Shown piece by piece: positions 1 through 4,656 of a DNA stretch of 27,975 bases. The notes beneath the pieces are model-generated. The model made no database searches. It was not told the DNA's origin and worked only from the letters and a program-made list of their open reading frames with translations. The position numbers and the translations under genes are program-made. Source of the stretch: a virus; IMG/VR virus record IMGVR_UViG_3300032047_000100, positions 1 to 27,975 of that record; one strand, given 5' to 3'. Each line of letters starts with the position of its first letter. Position 1 is the stretch's first letter.

Positions 1-67
1 ATTCTTCTTTCATTAATGCGCCATAACACATTGCAGTGATCAATATTAGTACTATCCATCCACCCAT
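1..67 (-). CDS. Partial small membrane peptide, runs off left edge
   Basis: The reading frame opens with ATG at 67 on the minus strand and is still open after 22 codons at the window edge. It starts MGGWIVLILITAMCYGALMK: one hydrophobic helix from about residue 3 to 18, then a charged tail. The ATG overlaps the stop of the upstream lipoprotein gene as TAATG, an arrangement typical of translationally coupled phage genes, so it is probably the last visible member of the leftward microprotein operon. Function unknown. A small membrane or spanin-like role is possible, but nothing in the visible part proves it. Confidence 0.5.
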   Translation of the reverse strand, partial: MGGWIVLILITAMCYGALMKEE

Positions 68-216
68 TATCTACACTTTTTCATGTATTGTTTATTTAGT
101 GGAGTAATACCACAAGCGTGGTGAGGTGATGTACTTGCACAACTTGATAGTAATATCATTGCTACTAATCCTACCATTATTATTTCTGCTACGTTTTTTT
201 CAATTGTTTTACTCAT
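67..216 (-). CDS. Small lipoprotein, 49 aa
   Basis: Minus-strand ORF of 49 codons, below the usual ORF cutoff. A short charged N-terminus (MSKTIEKN) is followed by a hydrophobic stretch, residues about 10-23, ending in LSSC at residues 23-26, a good lipobox for signal peptidase II with Cys26 as the lipidated residue. The mature part would be only about 24 residues and carries two further cysteines (35 and 48). The ATG lies one base after the stop of the 79-aa gene (TAA C ATG), and its own stop overlaps the next ATG. Known small phage lipoproteins serve as outer-membrane spanin subunits (o-spanins) or superinfection-exclusion factors. Either would suit a Gram-negative host, but the sequence does not decide between them. 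Confidence 0.7.
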   Translation of the reverse strand: MSKTIEKNVAEIIMVGLVAMILLSSCASTSPHHACGITPLNKQYMKKCR

Positions 217-217
217 G

Positions 218-457
218 TTACATTATTTTATTTATACTATTTTCTTCATCTATTTTCTTACATTCTTGTATTGCGTTGTACAATAGTTCTTGTGAGTTTA
301 CTGAGTTAAACCACTCTTCTTTTTCCCACACTTGATATATCCACTCATTTGCTTCATAAGCAGTTTCAAAGTAGTTATCATATTTGTTATCAAAACTATC
401 AGTTACTTTCGCGTGATACCACTCGCCTTCTTTTTTAGTTATGCTAAAATCTCTCAT
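218..457 (-). CDS. Hypothetical protein, 79 aa, acidic and aromatic-rich
   Basis: Leftward ORF with ATG at 457. The product is hydrophilic, with many Glu/Asp and Trp/Tyr residues (EGEWYHAKV, EANEWIYQVWEKEEW), no membrane segment and no signal peptide. The N-terminal half has alternating residues suggestive of a small beta sheet; the C-terminal half looks helical. I do not recognise the family. It sits one base upstream of the lipoprotein gene and just after a 17-codon ORF. A copy of the leftward promoter-like motif lies about 75-110 bp upstream. The compact composition and tight spacing favour a real gene over the plus-strand ORFs that shadow it, which are simple low-complexity hydrophobic sequences. 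Probably an early or accessory phage protein. Confidence 0.75.
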   Translation of the reverse strand: MRDFSITKKEGEWYHAKVTDSFDNKYDNYFETAYEANEWIYQVWEKEEWFNSVNSQELLYNAIQECKKIDEENSINKIM

Positions 458-458
458 A

Positions 459-512
459 CTATTTGTTTTTATTCTTGTTATATTCTTTCCAGTGTTCTAA
501 TGCTTCGTACAT
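459..512 (-). CDS. Possible 17-aa micropeptide
   Basis: A short minus-strand frame, MYEALEHWKEYNKNKNK, begins about 20 bp downstream of the -10-like part of promoter motif copy 1. Its stop (TAG) is one base before the ATG of the 79-aa gene. The peptide is an amphipathic helix with a basic tail. It could be a real microprotein or a leader ORF that couples translation to the next gene. At this length chance cannot be excluded; position and spacing are the only support. Confidence 0.3.
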   Translation of the reverse strand: MYEALEHWKEYNKNKNK

Positions 513-518
513 ATTTAT

Positions 519-641
519 TTATTTTATATTTATATTATCCGACTTGTGTCGTATTTTGTTTGTAATTACTTTACCTTTAGTTACTTTATACTCTGTTATT
601 TCAGTGTAATTTTTAGTTATATGTGTGTAAGTAAATTTCAT
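519..641 (-). CDS. Hypothetical protein, 40 aa
   Basis: Minus-strand ORF of 40 codons starting with ATG at 641, one base after the stop of the 26-aa membrane peptide (TAA T ATG). The product is basic and beta-like (KFTYTHITKNYTEITEYKV, then TKGKVITNK), soluble, with no recognised motif. Its last third overlaps the leftward promoter-like motif copy 1 at 528-565, so the 3' end is constrained both as code and as DNA signal. The chain of close gene junctions supports it, but no family is recognised. Confidence 0.45.
   Translation of the reverse strand: MKFTYTHITKNYTEITEYKVTKGKVITNKIRHKSDNINIK
528..565 (-). promoter_or_regulatory. Leftward promoter-like motif, copy 1
   Basis: On the minus strand this reads TTACAA-N3-AAATACGA-N8-GGATAATATAAAT, matching copies at 1151-1188 and 1357-1394 with identical spacing. 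It lies 16 bp upstream of the 17-aa ORF and about 70 bp upstream of the 79-aa gene. TAATAT resembles a -10 box, but TTACAA lies 22 bp away, too far for a normal sigma-70 -35 element, and the Bacteroidota pattern TTTG/TAnnTTTG is absent. The three copies fall in different reading frames of the small ORFs they overlap, which argues for a DNA-level signal. Confidence 0.6.
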
Positions 642-642
642 A

Positions 643-723
643 TTACTTTATTATTTGACTGATTGTGAATACTAATAATACTATATATGAGTAGTAAAAG
701 TATATTTTAATTATTTGTTTCAT
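643..723 (-). CDS. Possible 26-aa single-helix membrane peptide
   Basis: Minus-strand ORF with ATG at 723. The product MKQIIKIYFYYSYIVLLVFT and six further residues form one hydrophobic, aromatic-rich helix with Lys at both ends. It begins 16 bases after the tRNA-like hairpin at 739-777, and its stop is one base from the ATG of the 40-aa ORF. Such tiny membrane peptides are common in phage early regions. In AT-rich DNA a hydrophobic frame of this length can arise by chance, so confidence rests on its neighbours. Confidence 0.35.
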   Translation of the reverse strand: MKQIIKIYFYYSYIVLLVFTISQIIK

Positions 724-738
724 TTTATATATTTTAGT

Positions 739-777
739 TGTAGTGTGAGAATCGAACTCACAAAAACCATTACTACA
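739..777 (-). other. tRNA T-arm/acceptor-like hairpin (candidate tRNA remnant or attachment core)
   Basis: On the minus strand, TGTAGT (777-772) pairs perfectly with ACTACA (744-739). Inside, GTGAG pairs with CTCAC around the seven-base loop TTCGATT, an exact T-loop consensus of a tRNA. A ten-base linker (771-762) stands where the D and anticodon arms would be, so this is a minihelix and not a whole tRNA. I searched the 130-base gap by eye for D and anticodon arms and a matching 5' acceptor strand and found none. It could be a decayed tRNA, an attP core matching a host tRNA 3' end, or a tRNA-like processing signal. Confidence 0.4.
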
Positions 778-851
778 CTGTACTATTCATATTTGATTAT
801 ACGAGGGAATAGTGAACTAACTCGACTTTTGTTCAAGAAAATTACTTACTA

Positions 852-1103
852 TTATTCAGTAATTGTTTGAAGATTTCTACAAAATGCTGGAACTGCATTT
901 GTATTAGTATAACTTTTGTATTTAGCAAAACAGTTCATTGCTTCAAATTTCTCAGAATGTGCATTATACACTTCATCATGATTATAAGATACATTTTCTT
1001 GTTTTTTATTAGTAAATGTTATTACTACATTTTTACCAATTAATGATTTTCTAATTACAAATCTTTTAGTTTTAAGTTCTTCAACTTTGTTTAATTTTGA
1101 CAT
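852..1103 (-). CDS. Hypothetical protein, 83 aa
   Basis: Leftward ORF with ATG at 1103. The product is basic at the N-terminus (KLNKVEELKTKRFVIRKSL), continues with a beta-like stretch (GKNVVITFTNKK), and has two cysteines in the C-terminal half. There is no membrane segment or known motif. Promoter motif copy 2 lies about 48-85 bp upstream, and the leader between them is almost pure A/T, as at other starts here. The tRNA-like hairpin and a small membrane ORF follow downstream. Composition looks like a real soluble protein. Function unknown; the location suggests an early-expressed accessory gene. Confidence 0.7.
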   Translation of the reverse strand: MSKLNKVEELKTKRFVIRKSLIGKNVVITFTNKKQENVSYNHDEVYNAHSEKFEAMNCFAKYKSYTNTNAVPAFCRNLQTITE

Positions 1104-1150
1104 AATTTCAATTTTAAGTTATTTATTTATTTTTATTAGTTTGTTTGTTC

Positions 1151-1188
1151 ATTTATATTATCCATTTGCTGTCGTATTTACATTGTAA
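1151..1188 (-). promoter_or_regulatory. Leftward promoter-like motif, copy 2
   Basis: Minus-strand TTACAA-N3-AAATACGA-N8-GGATAATATAAATG, with the same spacing as copies 1 and 3. It lies 48 bp upstream of the 83-aa gene start with an A/T-rich leader between, the expected place for a promoter of that gene. Confidence 0.65.
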
Positions 1189-1275
1189 AAGTATATACTT
1201 TGTTTTGTTGATATTATTATAGTACATACATTGCTCTGCACTTGTGTGTTCACATATGTAAATTATATTGTACAT
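1153..1275 (-). CDS. Doubtful 40-aa ORF downstream of promoter motif copy 3
   Basis: A minus-strand frame starts with ATG at 1275 and ends at 1153, inside promoter motif copy 2. The product is rich in Tyr, Asn and Ile with four cysteines and has no recognised motif. It is the only frame of this size that copy 3 could serve, and the stretch 1190-1350 is otherwise unassigned. The composition is close to what random AT-rich DNA gives, so I list it only so the stretch is accounted for. An untranslated small RNA is an equally good explanation. Confidence 0.2.
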   Translation of the reverse strand: MYNIIYICEHTSAEQCMYYNNINKTKYILLQCKYDSKWII

Positions 1276-1356
1276 AGTTTACATTTGTAATGTCATTCGT
1301 ATTATTTATACTCGCTAAATGTACTCAACGACGAGTATTTGTTTGTTAGTTGTTAC

Positions 1357-1394
1357 ATATATATTATCCAAATGATATCGTATTTAGTTTGTAA
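1357..1394 (-). promoter_or_regulatory. Leftward promoter-like motif, copy 3
   Basis: Minus-strand TTACAA-N3-AAATACGA-N8-GGATAATATATATG, with the same spacing as the other two copies. It is the rightmost leftward signal and marks the edge of the divergent gap. No convincing gene follows within 250 bp, only a doubtful 40-aa ORF, so it may drive a leader or small RNA that reads on into the 83-aa gene. Confidence 0.55.
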
Positions 1395-1448
1395 AAATTA
1401 GTTGTTGTATTATATATATAAAATAGTAAAATGCAAAAACTTTTGACG

Positions 1449-1557
1449 TAACACGTTGATTATCAGGCCCGTGGGCTAAATGATTTTCGATTTTATAATG
1501 GGCTGGGTATCAGAGAGATAGGGGGCAGCACTATAATTCTATATTTACAACGTGTTT
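1449..1557. ncRNA. Candidate structured RNA in the divergent gap
   Basis: AACACGTTG at 1450-1458 and CAACGTGTT at 1548-1556 form a perfect nine-base inverted repeat closing an 89-base interior. The interior is the most G-rich stretch of the left end (1500-1530 holds GGGCTGGG and AGGGGGCAGC) and carries GCCCGTGGGC at 1467-1476 plus a second GGGC at 1500-1503 that could pair with GCCC instead. No ORF covers it. The base composition contrasts sharply with the surrounding A/T-rich DNA, as expected of a folded RNA or an origin/operator structure. Strand and class are unknown; I recognise no known riboswitch or ribozyme core. Confidence 0.4.
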
Positions 1558-1559
1558 TA

Positions 1560-1608
1560 TGTGACATTAGGTTGTTAATAAGGATACTAGTAACAGGCAA
1601 GTGTCACA
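1560..1608 (+). other. Two-part stem-loop upstream of the rightward operon
   Basis: TGTGACA at 1560-1566 pairs with TGTCACA at 1602-1608, extended by a G-U and an A-U pair. After a small internal loop, TTGTTA at 1572-1577 pairs with TAACAG at 1591-1596, leaving a 13-base loop. It ends about 60 bases before the start codon at 1671, so it would lie in the 5' leader of the rightward transcript if transcription starts upstream of it. There is no U-tract, so it is not a terminator. A leader regulatory element or operator is plausible. Confidence 0.4.
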
Positions 1609-1670
1609 CTTTAAAAATTCGCATACTACAAGTAACTATAAATATATAATACTAATTAAAAACAACAACT

Positions 1671-2174
1671 ATGAAAAAATATATCTTAATGCTTTTGATC
1701 CTATTTGGATTAAATGCTAGCGCGCAGGTTGATTGGTGTGATTCTATATCATACTCAGTACTACCAAACACTAACGGTGTCTTCAGTGTAATGATTGAGA
1801 CAACAGACTCTTTAGATAATTATTGTGATACTGTAAGTGTTGCATGGGCAGTTTGTAATCTGCAACTTTGCTTTCTTGGTAATGGAGCATGGGCATCATT
1901 TCCAATAATACAACTTACAGATACAGTGAAAGTGTGTTACACTGCTTATGTATCAGATACTACTTGGCAAACAATACATACGTGTTACGACGTGTGTGAG
2001 TGGATAGTGTACAATGGTACCGAGTGGGTAGAGTGGAATAATGTTCTCAGTGTAAATGAAGTCCCACTAAGACCTGTTGATAGCAGATCATATGATATTA
2101 TGGGTAGAGAGCTGTTCCATATACCTAGTGGTGTTATGTATATTAGAAATCAGAAATTACACATGAAGAAATAA
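1671..2174 (+). CDS. Secreted cysteine-rich protein with a T9SS-like C-terminal sorting signal
   Basis: 167 aa, first gene of the rightward block. Residues 1-19 are a clear Sec signal peptide (MKKYILMLLILFGLNASA, cleavage before Gln19 or nearby). The mature part has seven cysteines (23, 52, 62, 67, 89, 105, 109) and many Thr/Asp/Trp, like an extracellular beta-sandwich held by disulfides. After LSVNEV comes residues 141-167, YDIMGRELFHIPSGVMYIRN and a KK tail. This has the pattern of type A T9SS sorting domains: a YDxxGR strand, a PxGxYxIR-like strand and a basic end. It is shorter than a full domain of about 80 aa, holding mainly the last two strands. Inference: the infected cell may export this protein to its surface or medium. 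Superinfection exclusion, host-surface change or a captured host gene are all possible. Confidence 0.8.
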   Translation: MKKYILMLLILFGLNASAQVDWCDSISYSVLPNTNGVFSVMIETTDSLDNYCDTVSVAWAVCNLQLCFLGNGAWASFPIIQLTDTVKVCYTAYVSDTTWQTIHTCYDVCEWIVYNGTEWVEWNNVLSVNEVPLRPVDSRSYDIMGRELFHIPSGVMYIRNQKLHMKK

Positions 2175-2222
2175 TCTCCTTACCTAAGGATATTACCAAG
2201 GTAATATCTAAGGGTAGAGATA
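2175..2222 (+). terminator. Long stem-loop directly after the secreted-protein gene
   Basis: GATATTACC (2189-2197) pairs with GGTAATATC (2200-2208). The outer arms 2175-2185 and 2212-2222 pair with one mismatch, separated from the core by a small internal loop. It starts at the base after the stop codon and fills the gap to the next gene. There is no run of T after it, so it may attenuate, stabilise the upstream mRNA end or mark a processing site instead of acting as a strong intrinsic terminator. Confidence 0.55.
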
Positions 2223-2295
2223 GATTATTAGAGATAGATAGTAATAGGCTATTGTCATAGTGTAAATTACTTACTTACTATGTGATAATTAGAAT

Positions 2296-3204
2296 ATGGT
2301 AAAACAAAACTCACAACGCGCTTTAAAAAATACATCTATGGATGCCGACCCAAGTTTGATCAACCCGGTAGAAGTTAGTGCTAGTGAGGTTAATATACCA
2401 AACCATGGGGTTGAGGCGAGTCAAATGCAAAGCAATGATGGCTCTATGACTACTAACGATACTGATGACACGTTTAAAAAGTTTAAAGAGTTAACAGATT
2501 TCTCAAGTAAGCACTATGCAGACGCTTCTTTAGAAGATATAAATACAGATTTAAGTTACGACTATGAAGACACTACTAGTGAGACAGGCACTGTATCTTA
2601 TAAACCGAACCAAGATGGAAGTTTCACAATAAGCAGGGGTAGTGGTGACCAAAGATATGACGAAGTTTCTTCTGTTATAGATTTGTTCAATGAAGGCGAA
2701 TTCTCTACAGTCTTAGGCACCTTAACAGATGACTGGGGCTGGGACGTTAAAGCTAAATCACCTAATGGTAATAAAGTTGAGTTTTACAAGTATGGAAATG
2801 TTGAATGGTCTAAAAATAAAGATGGTAATACAGTTCAAAAAGTTACTATCACATCTAAAAACCATCCATTATATGGAAAGTCTTATAATACGGTTTCTAA
2901 ACAAGGCACAGAGCGAAAAACAATGAAACCCGTGTTAGATGCACAAGAACTTTTAAGCAACTATGGCACGGATGGTATTCCGGATGATTATGCAAGAGTA
3001 CTAGGCATTAAAAGCGTTGATGGAAAACCTGTATTCCCAAAAGGAGCACTCTCAGATATACAGCACCACATCTCCAAGGGATATTTAACCCATAAAAATG
3101 AGGAACCACTCACTGATAAGGAAAAAAATGATTTAATGAAATCTATTGAAAGTATATATAAAAGATTCCAAGGAAGACCGGTTAGATCAACAACGGAAGA
3201 ATAA
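2296..3204 (+). CDS. Hypothetical phage protein, 302 aa
   Basis: Soluble, acidic protein with no signal peptide or membrane segment. The first ~75 residues are low-complexity and Ser/Asn/Thr/Asp-rich, probably disordered. Residues about 95-200 look beta-rich (TVSYKPNQDGSFTISRG; NKVEFYKYGNVEWSKNKDGN), and the C-terminal 80 residues are helical and charged. ATG at 2296 follows an A/T-rich leader. The next gene begins 7 bases after its stop, and the two small basic/hydrophilic genes that follow look co-transcribed. I do not recognise the family. A disordered N-terminus plus beta domain, in a block leading to the structural genes, suggests a virion-associated or ejected protein, but this is inference from position only. 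Confidence 0.75.
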   Translation: MVKQNSQRALKNTSMDADPSLINPVEVSASEVNIPNHGVEASQMQSNDGSMTTNDTDDTFKKFKELTDFSSKHYADASLEDINTDLSYDYEDTTSETGTVSYKPNQDGSFTISRGSGDQRYDEVSSVIDLFNEGEFSTVLGTLTDDWGWDVKAKSPNGNKVEFYKYGNVEWSKNKDGNTVQKVTITSKNHPLYGKSYNTVSKQGTERKTMKPVLDAQELLSNYGTDGIPDDYARVLGIKSVDGKPVFPKGALSDIQHHISKGYLTHKNEEPLTDKEKNDLMKSIESIYKRFQGRPVRSTTEE

Positions 3205-3211
3205 AAATAGT

Positions 3212-3508
3212 ATGACACAAAAACTATCTCCAACCGCTAAACGAGCAAAAGCTATTCGCGACAAGAAAGCTGCGATGACACCAGATAGACGTGCGAAAAA
3301 AGCTGAGAATCAAGTAAAAAGGAGAAAAGCTATAAAAGCGGGTAAAGATATTAAAGGAAAAGACTATGACCATAAAGATCGTAGATTCAAGTCTGTTAAA
3401 GCAAACAGAGGAAATGATGGTCAAGGAACGAAGAAAGAGGGCTTTAGTACTAAGACAATGAAAAAAACATCAAAATCTAGAAACAAATCATCTAGATATA
3501 AAAAATAA
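3212..3508 (+). CDS. Small highly basic protein, 98 aa
   Basis: I chose ATG at 3212, 7 bases after the upstream stop; an earlier in-frame ATG at 3146 would overlap the previous gene by about 60 bases. The product is extremely Lys/Arg-rich throughout (TAKRAKAIRDKKAAM, QVKRRKAIKAGKDIKGKD) and ends in SRNKSSRYKK, with almost no hydrophobic core. The N-terminal half is probably a charged helix and the rest disordered. Such proteins usually bind nucleic acid or an acidic partner. In a phage structural block it could be a packaged, DNA-condensing or ejected protein. The composition also fits a ribosome- or RNA-binding protein. No family recognised. Confidence 0.7.
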   Translation: MTQKLSPTAKRAKAIRDKKAAMTPDRRAKKAENQVKRRKAIKAGKDIKGKDYDHKDRRFKSVKANRGNDGQGTKKEGFSTKTMKKTSKSRNKSSRYKK

Positions 3509-3511
3509 GAT

Positions 3512-4177
3512 ATGAGTGGATTTAAACTACCAGGATTCGGAGGAAAGAAAACAAATATAAAGAGAGACATGGATCGTAAATACGGTCATGGAGATTTTGC
3601 TTCTAAAGAAAAACGCATGAGGCCAGGTGAATCTAAGTTTAACTATGATGTTAGAATGAGGAAACAAGAGCGTGGAGCTACAACTACTCCAACTACAAAA
3701 CCAGGCTCTACATATCAAGCCCCAGATCCTAACGCAGTACTACCGACTATTGGTTCAACCACGGCATCATATAGAAATCCAGCACAAAAAAGTAGTCCAG
3801 GTGATTTAAGGGAGCAAGGAAGAACTACCGATATTCACTTACCTTCAGCGCCTGGTGATGAGTGGAGATACCAGTGGGATCAAAAAAACTGGCTAGAGTC
3901 AGGTAAACTGCGTGCCTGGGATAAAGACGGTAATTTACATAATGTTATCCCCGGAAGTAAAGCGGATAAAGCTATACGAAAAAGATATACAGGATCTGAG
4001 ACTGGAGATTTAAGTAGTTGGTACGGACACGATACAAAGGAATATACCTTCACGTGGGATGATACAATGGGTGATGAATGGAATACAGAAGATACTTATA
4101 CCGAAAAAAAGAGTTATCTACCATACGATTTAGCACAAAAACATTATAATCCTAAATATAAAGGATCAAAAAAATAG
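3512..4177 (+). CDS. Hypothetical phage protein, 221 aa
   Basis: Starts 3 bases after the basic 98-aa gene. The N-terminus is Gly/Lys-rich (MSGFKLPGFGGKKTNIKRDM), followed by a Pro/Thr-rich linker (residues about 55-110). The C-terminal half is rich in Trp, Tyr and Asp (DEWRYQWDQKNWL, YTFTWDDTMGDEWN) and ends in a basic KGSKK. No membrane segment, signal peptide or catalytic motif is visible. The tight spacing with the two preceding genes points to one transcription unit and perhaps one complex. The function is unknown; the modular, partly disordered make-up would fit a minor virion component. Confidence 0.72.
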   Translation: MSGFKLPGFGGKKTNIKRDMDRKYGHGDFASKEKRMRPGESKFNYDVRMRKQERGATTTPTTKPGSTYQAPDPNAVLPTIGSTTASYRNPAQKSSPGDLREQGRTTDIHLPSAPGDEWRYQWDQKNWLESGKLRAWDKDGNLHNVIPGSKADKAIRKRYTGSETGDLSSWYGHDTKEYTFTWDDTMGDEWNTEDTYTEKKSYLPYDLAQKHYNPKYKGSKK

Positions 4178-4223
4178 GGAAATACCCTAAACCAAGTCAA
4201 TATTAACCAAAAATAAAACCAAA

Positions 4224-4514
4224 ATGACTTATTTATACTACAAGACCAGCTCGACTGGCACAATTAAACCGAATGAAACAACAATTAAACATTGGAAACA
4301 CCTCTCTGAGAAGAAAAATTGGAGAATTACCCAATTACCTAACGGATTCTACCAAACAGAGTGCTTAAATCCCGATAAAGAGGATACTTGGCAAGATGTT
4401 ACACGAAGAGAAACTATAGAAGGTGCAGAAACCGCTATAAATGGCAGTGTTAAGCACTTTACGGATAAATTAGAGGCTACGAAAGGGCCAAAGGTTGTAA
4501 AAACTTTCGAATAA
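4224..4514 (+). CDS. Conserved-looking phage hypothetical protein, 96 aa
   Basis: Soluble small protein containing a segment around WRITQLPNGFYQTECLNPDK, EDTW and DVTRRETIEGAETAI, ending GPKVVKTFE. The pattern is familiar from marine phage genomes as an uncharacterised protein, though I cannot name a function. It has mixed alpha/beta character with a C-terminal helix. Its stop codon overlaps the ATG of a 38-aa membrane peptide (ATAATG), and the chaperonin gene follows, so it is probably co-expressed with the chaperonins. Confidence 0.75.
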   Translation: MTYLYYKTSSTGTIKPNETTIKHWKHLSEKKNWRITQLPNGFYQTECLNPDKEDTWQDVTRRETIEGAETAINGSVKHFTDKLEATKGPKVVKTFE

Positions 4515-4630
4515 TGAAGTTACTTGAAAAAATAGGGCTAATAACCCTGGGTTGGGTTGGAATAATAGTAACATGTTGCCTTTATTACATCTCAATCATG
4601 GGACTTTATATCTTATTTTTCACAAAATAA
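4514..4630 (+). CDS. Single- or double-helix membrane microprotein, 38 aa
   Basis: Small ORF whose ATG overlaps the stop of the 96-aa gene. The product opens MKLLEKIG and then has an almost unbroken hydrophobic stretch (LITLGWVGIIVTCCLYYISI) through MGLYILFF to the end TK, enough for one long or two short helices, with paired cysteines in the middle. Positive charges at both ends would anchor it. No family recognised. The overlap with the preceding stop is the main support. A membrane-targeting or holin-accessory role is possible but unproven. Confidence 0.5.
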   Translation: MKLLEKIGLITLGWVGIIVTCCLYYISIMGLYILFFTK

Positions 4631-4656
4631 TATAATTTAATCAAATTTAATCAAAT

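Noticed and set aside
126-565. Two plus-strand ORFs (126-335 and 332-565)
   Set aside because: Their products are low-complexity Leu/Ile/Phe/Tyr/Cys strings, as expected from the antisense of AT-rich genes. The minus-strand frames there have protein-like composition, tight gene junctions and promoter-like motifs.
739-830. A complete tRNA gene on the minus strand
   Set aside because: The T-arm is perfect, but the six-base outer stem pairs just ten bases upstream of it, and no D arm, anticodon arm or alternative 5' acceptor strand could be found in the preceding ~80 bases.
1637-1670. A sigma-70-type promoter before 1671 (TATAAT at 1645-1650)
   Set aside because: No -35 partner or Bacteroidota-type TTTG element is spaced correctly, and such boxes are common by chance in this AT-rich stretch.
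3146-3211. Longer start for the small basic protein
   Set aside because: It would overlap the previous gene by about 60 bases, while ATG at 3212 sits neatly 7 bases after its stop and begins a uniform basic sequence.
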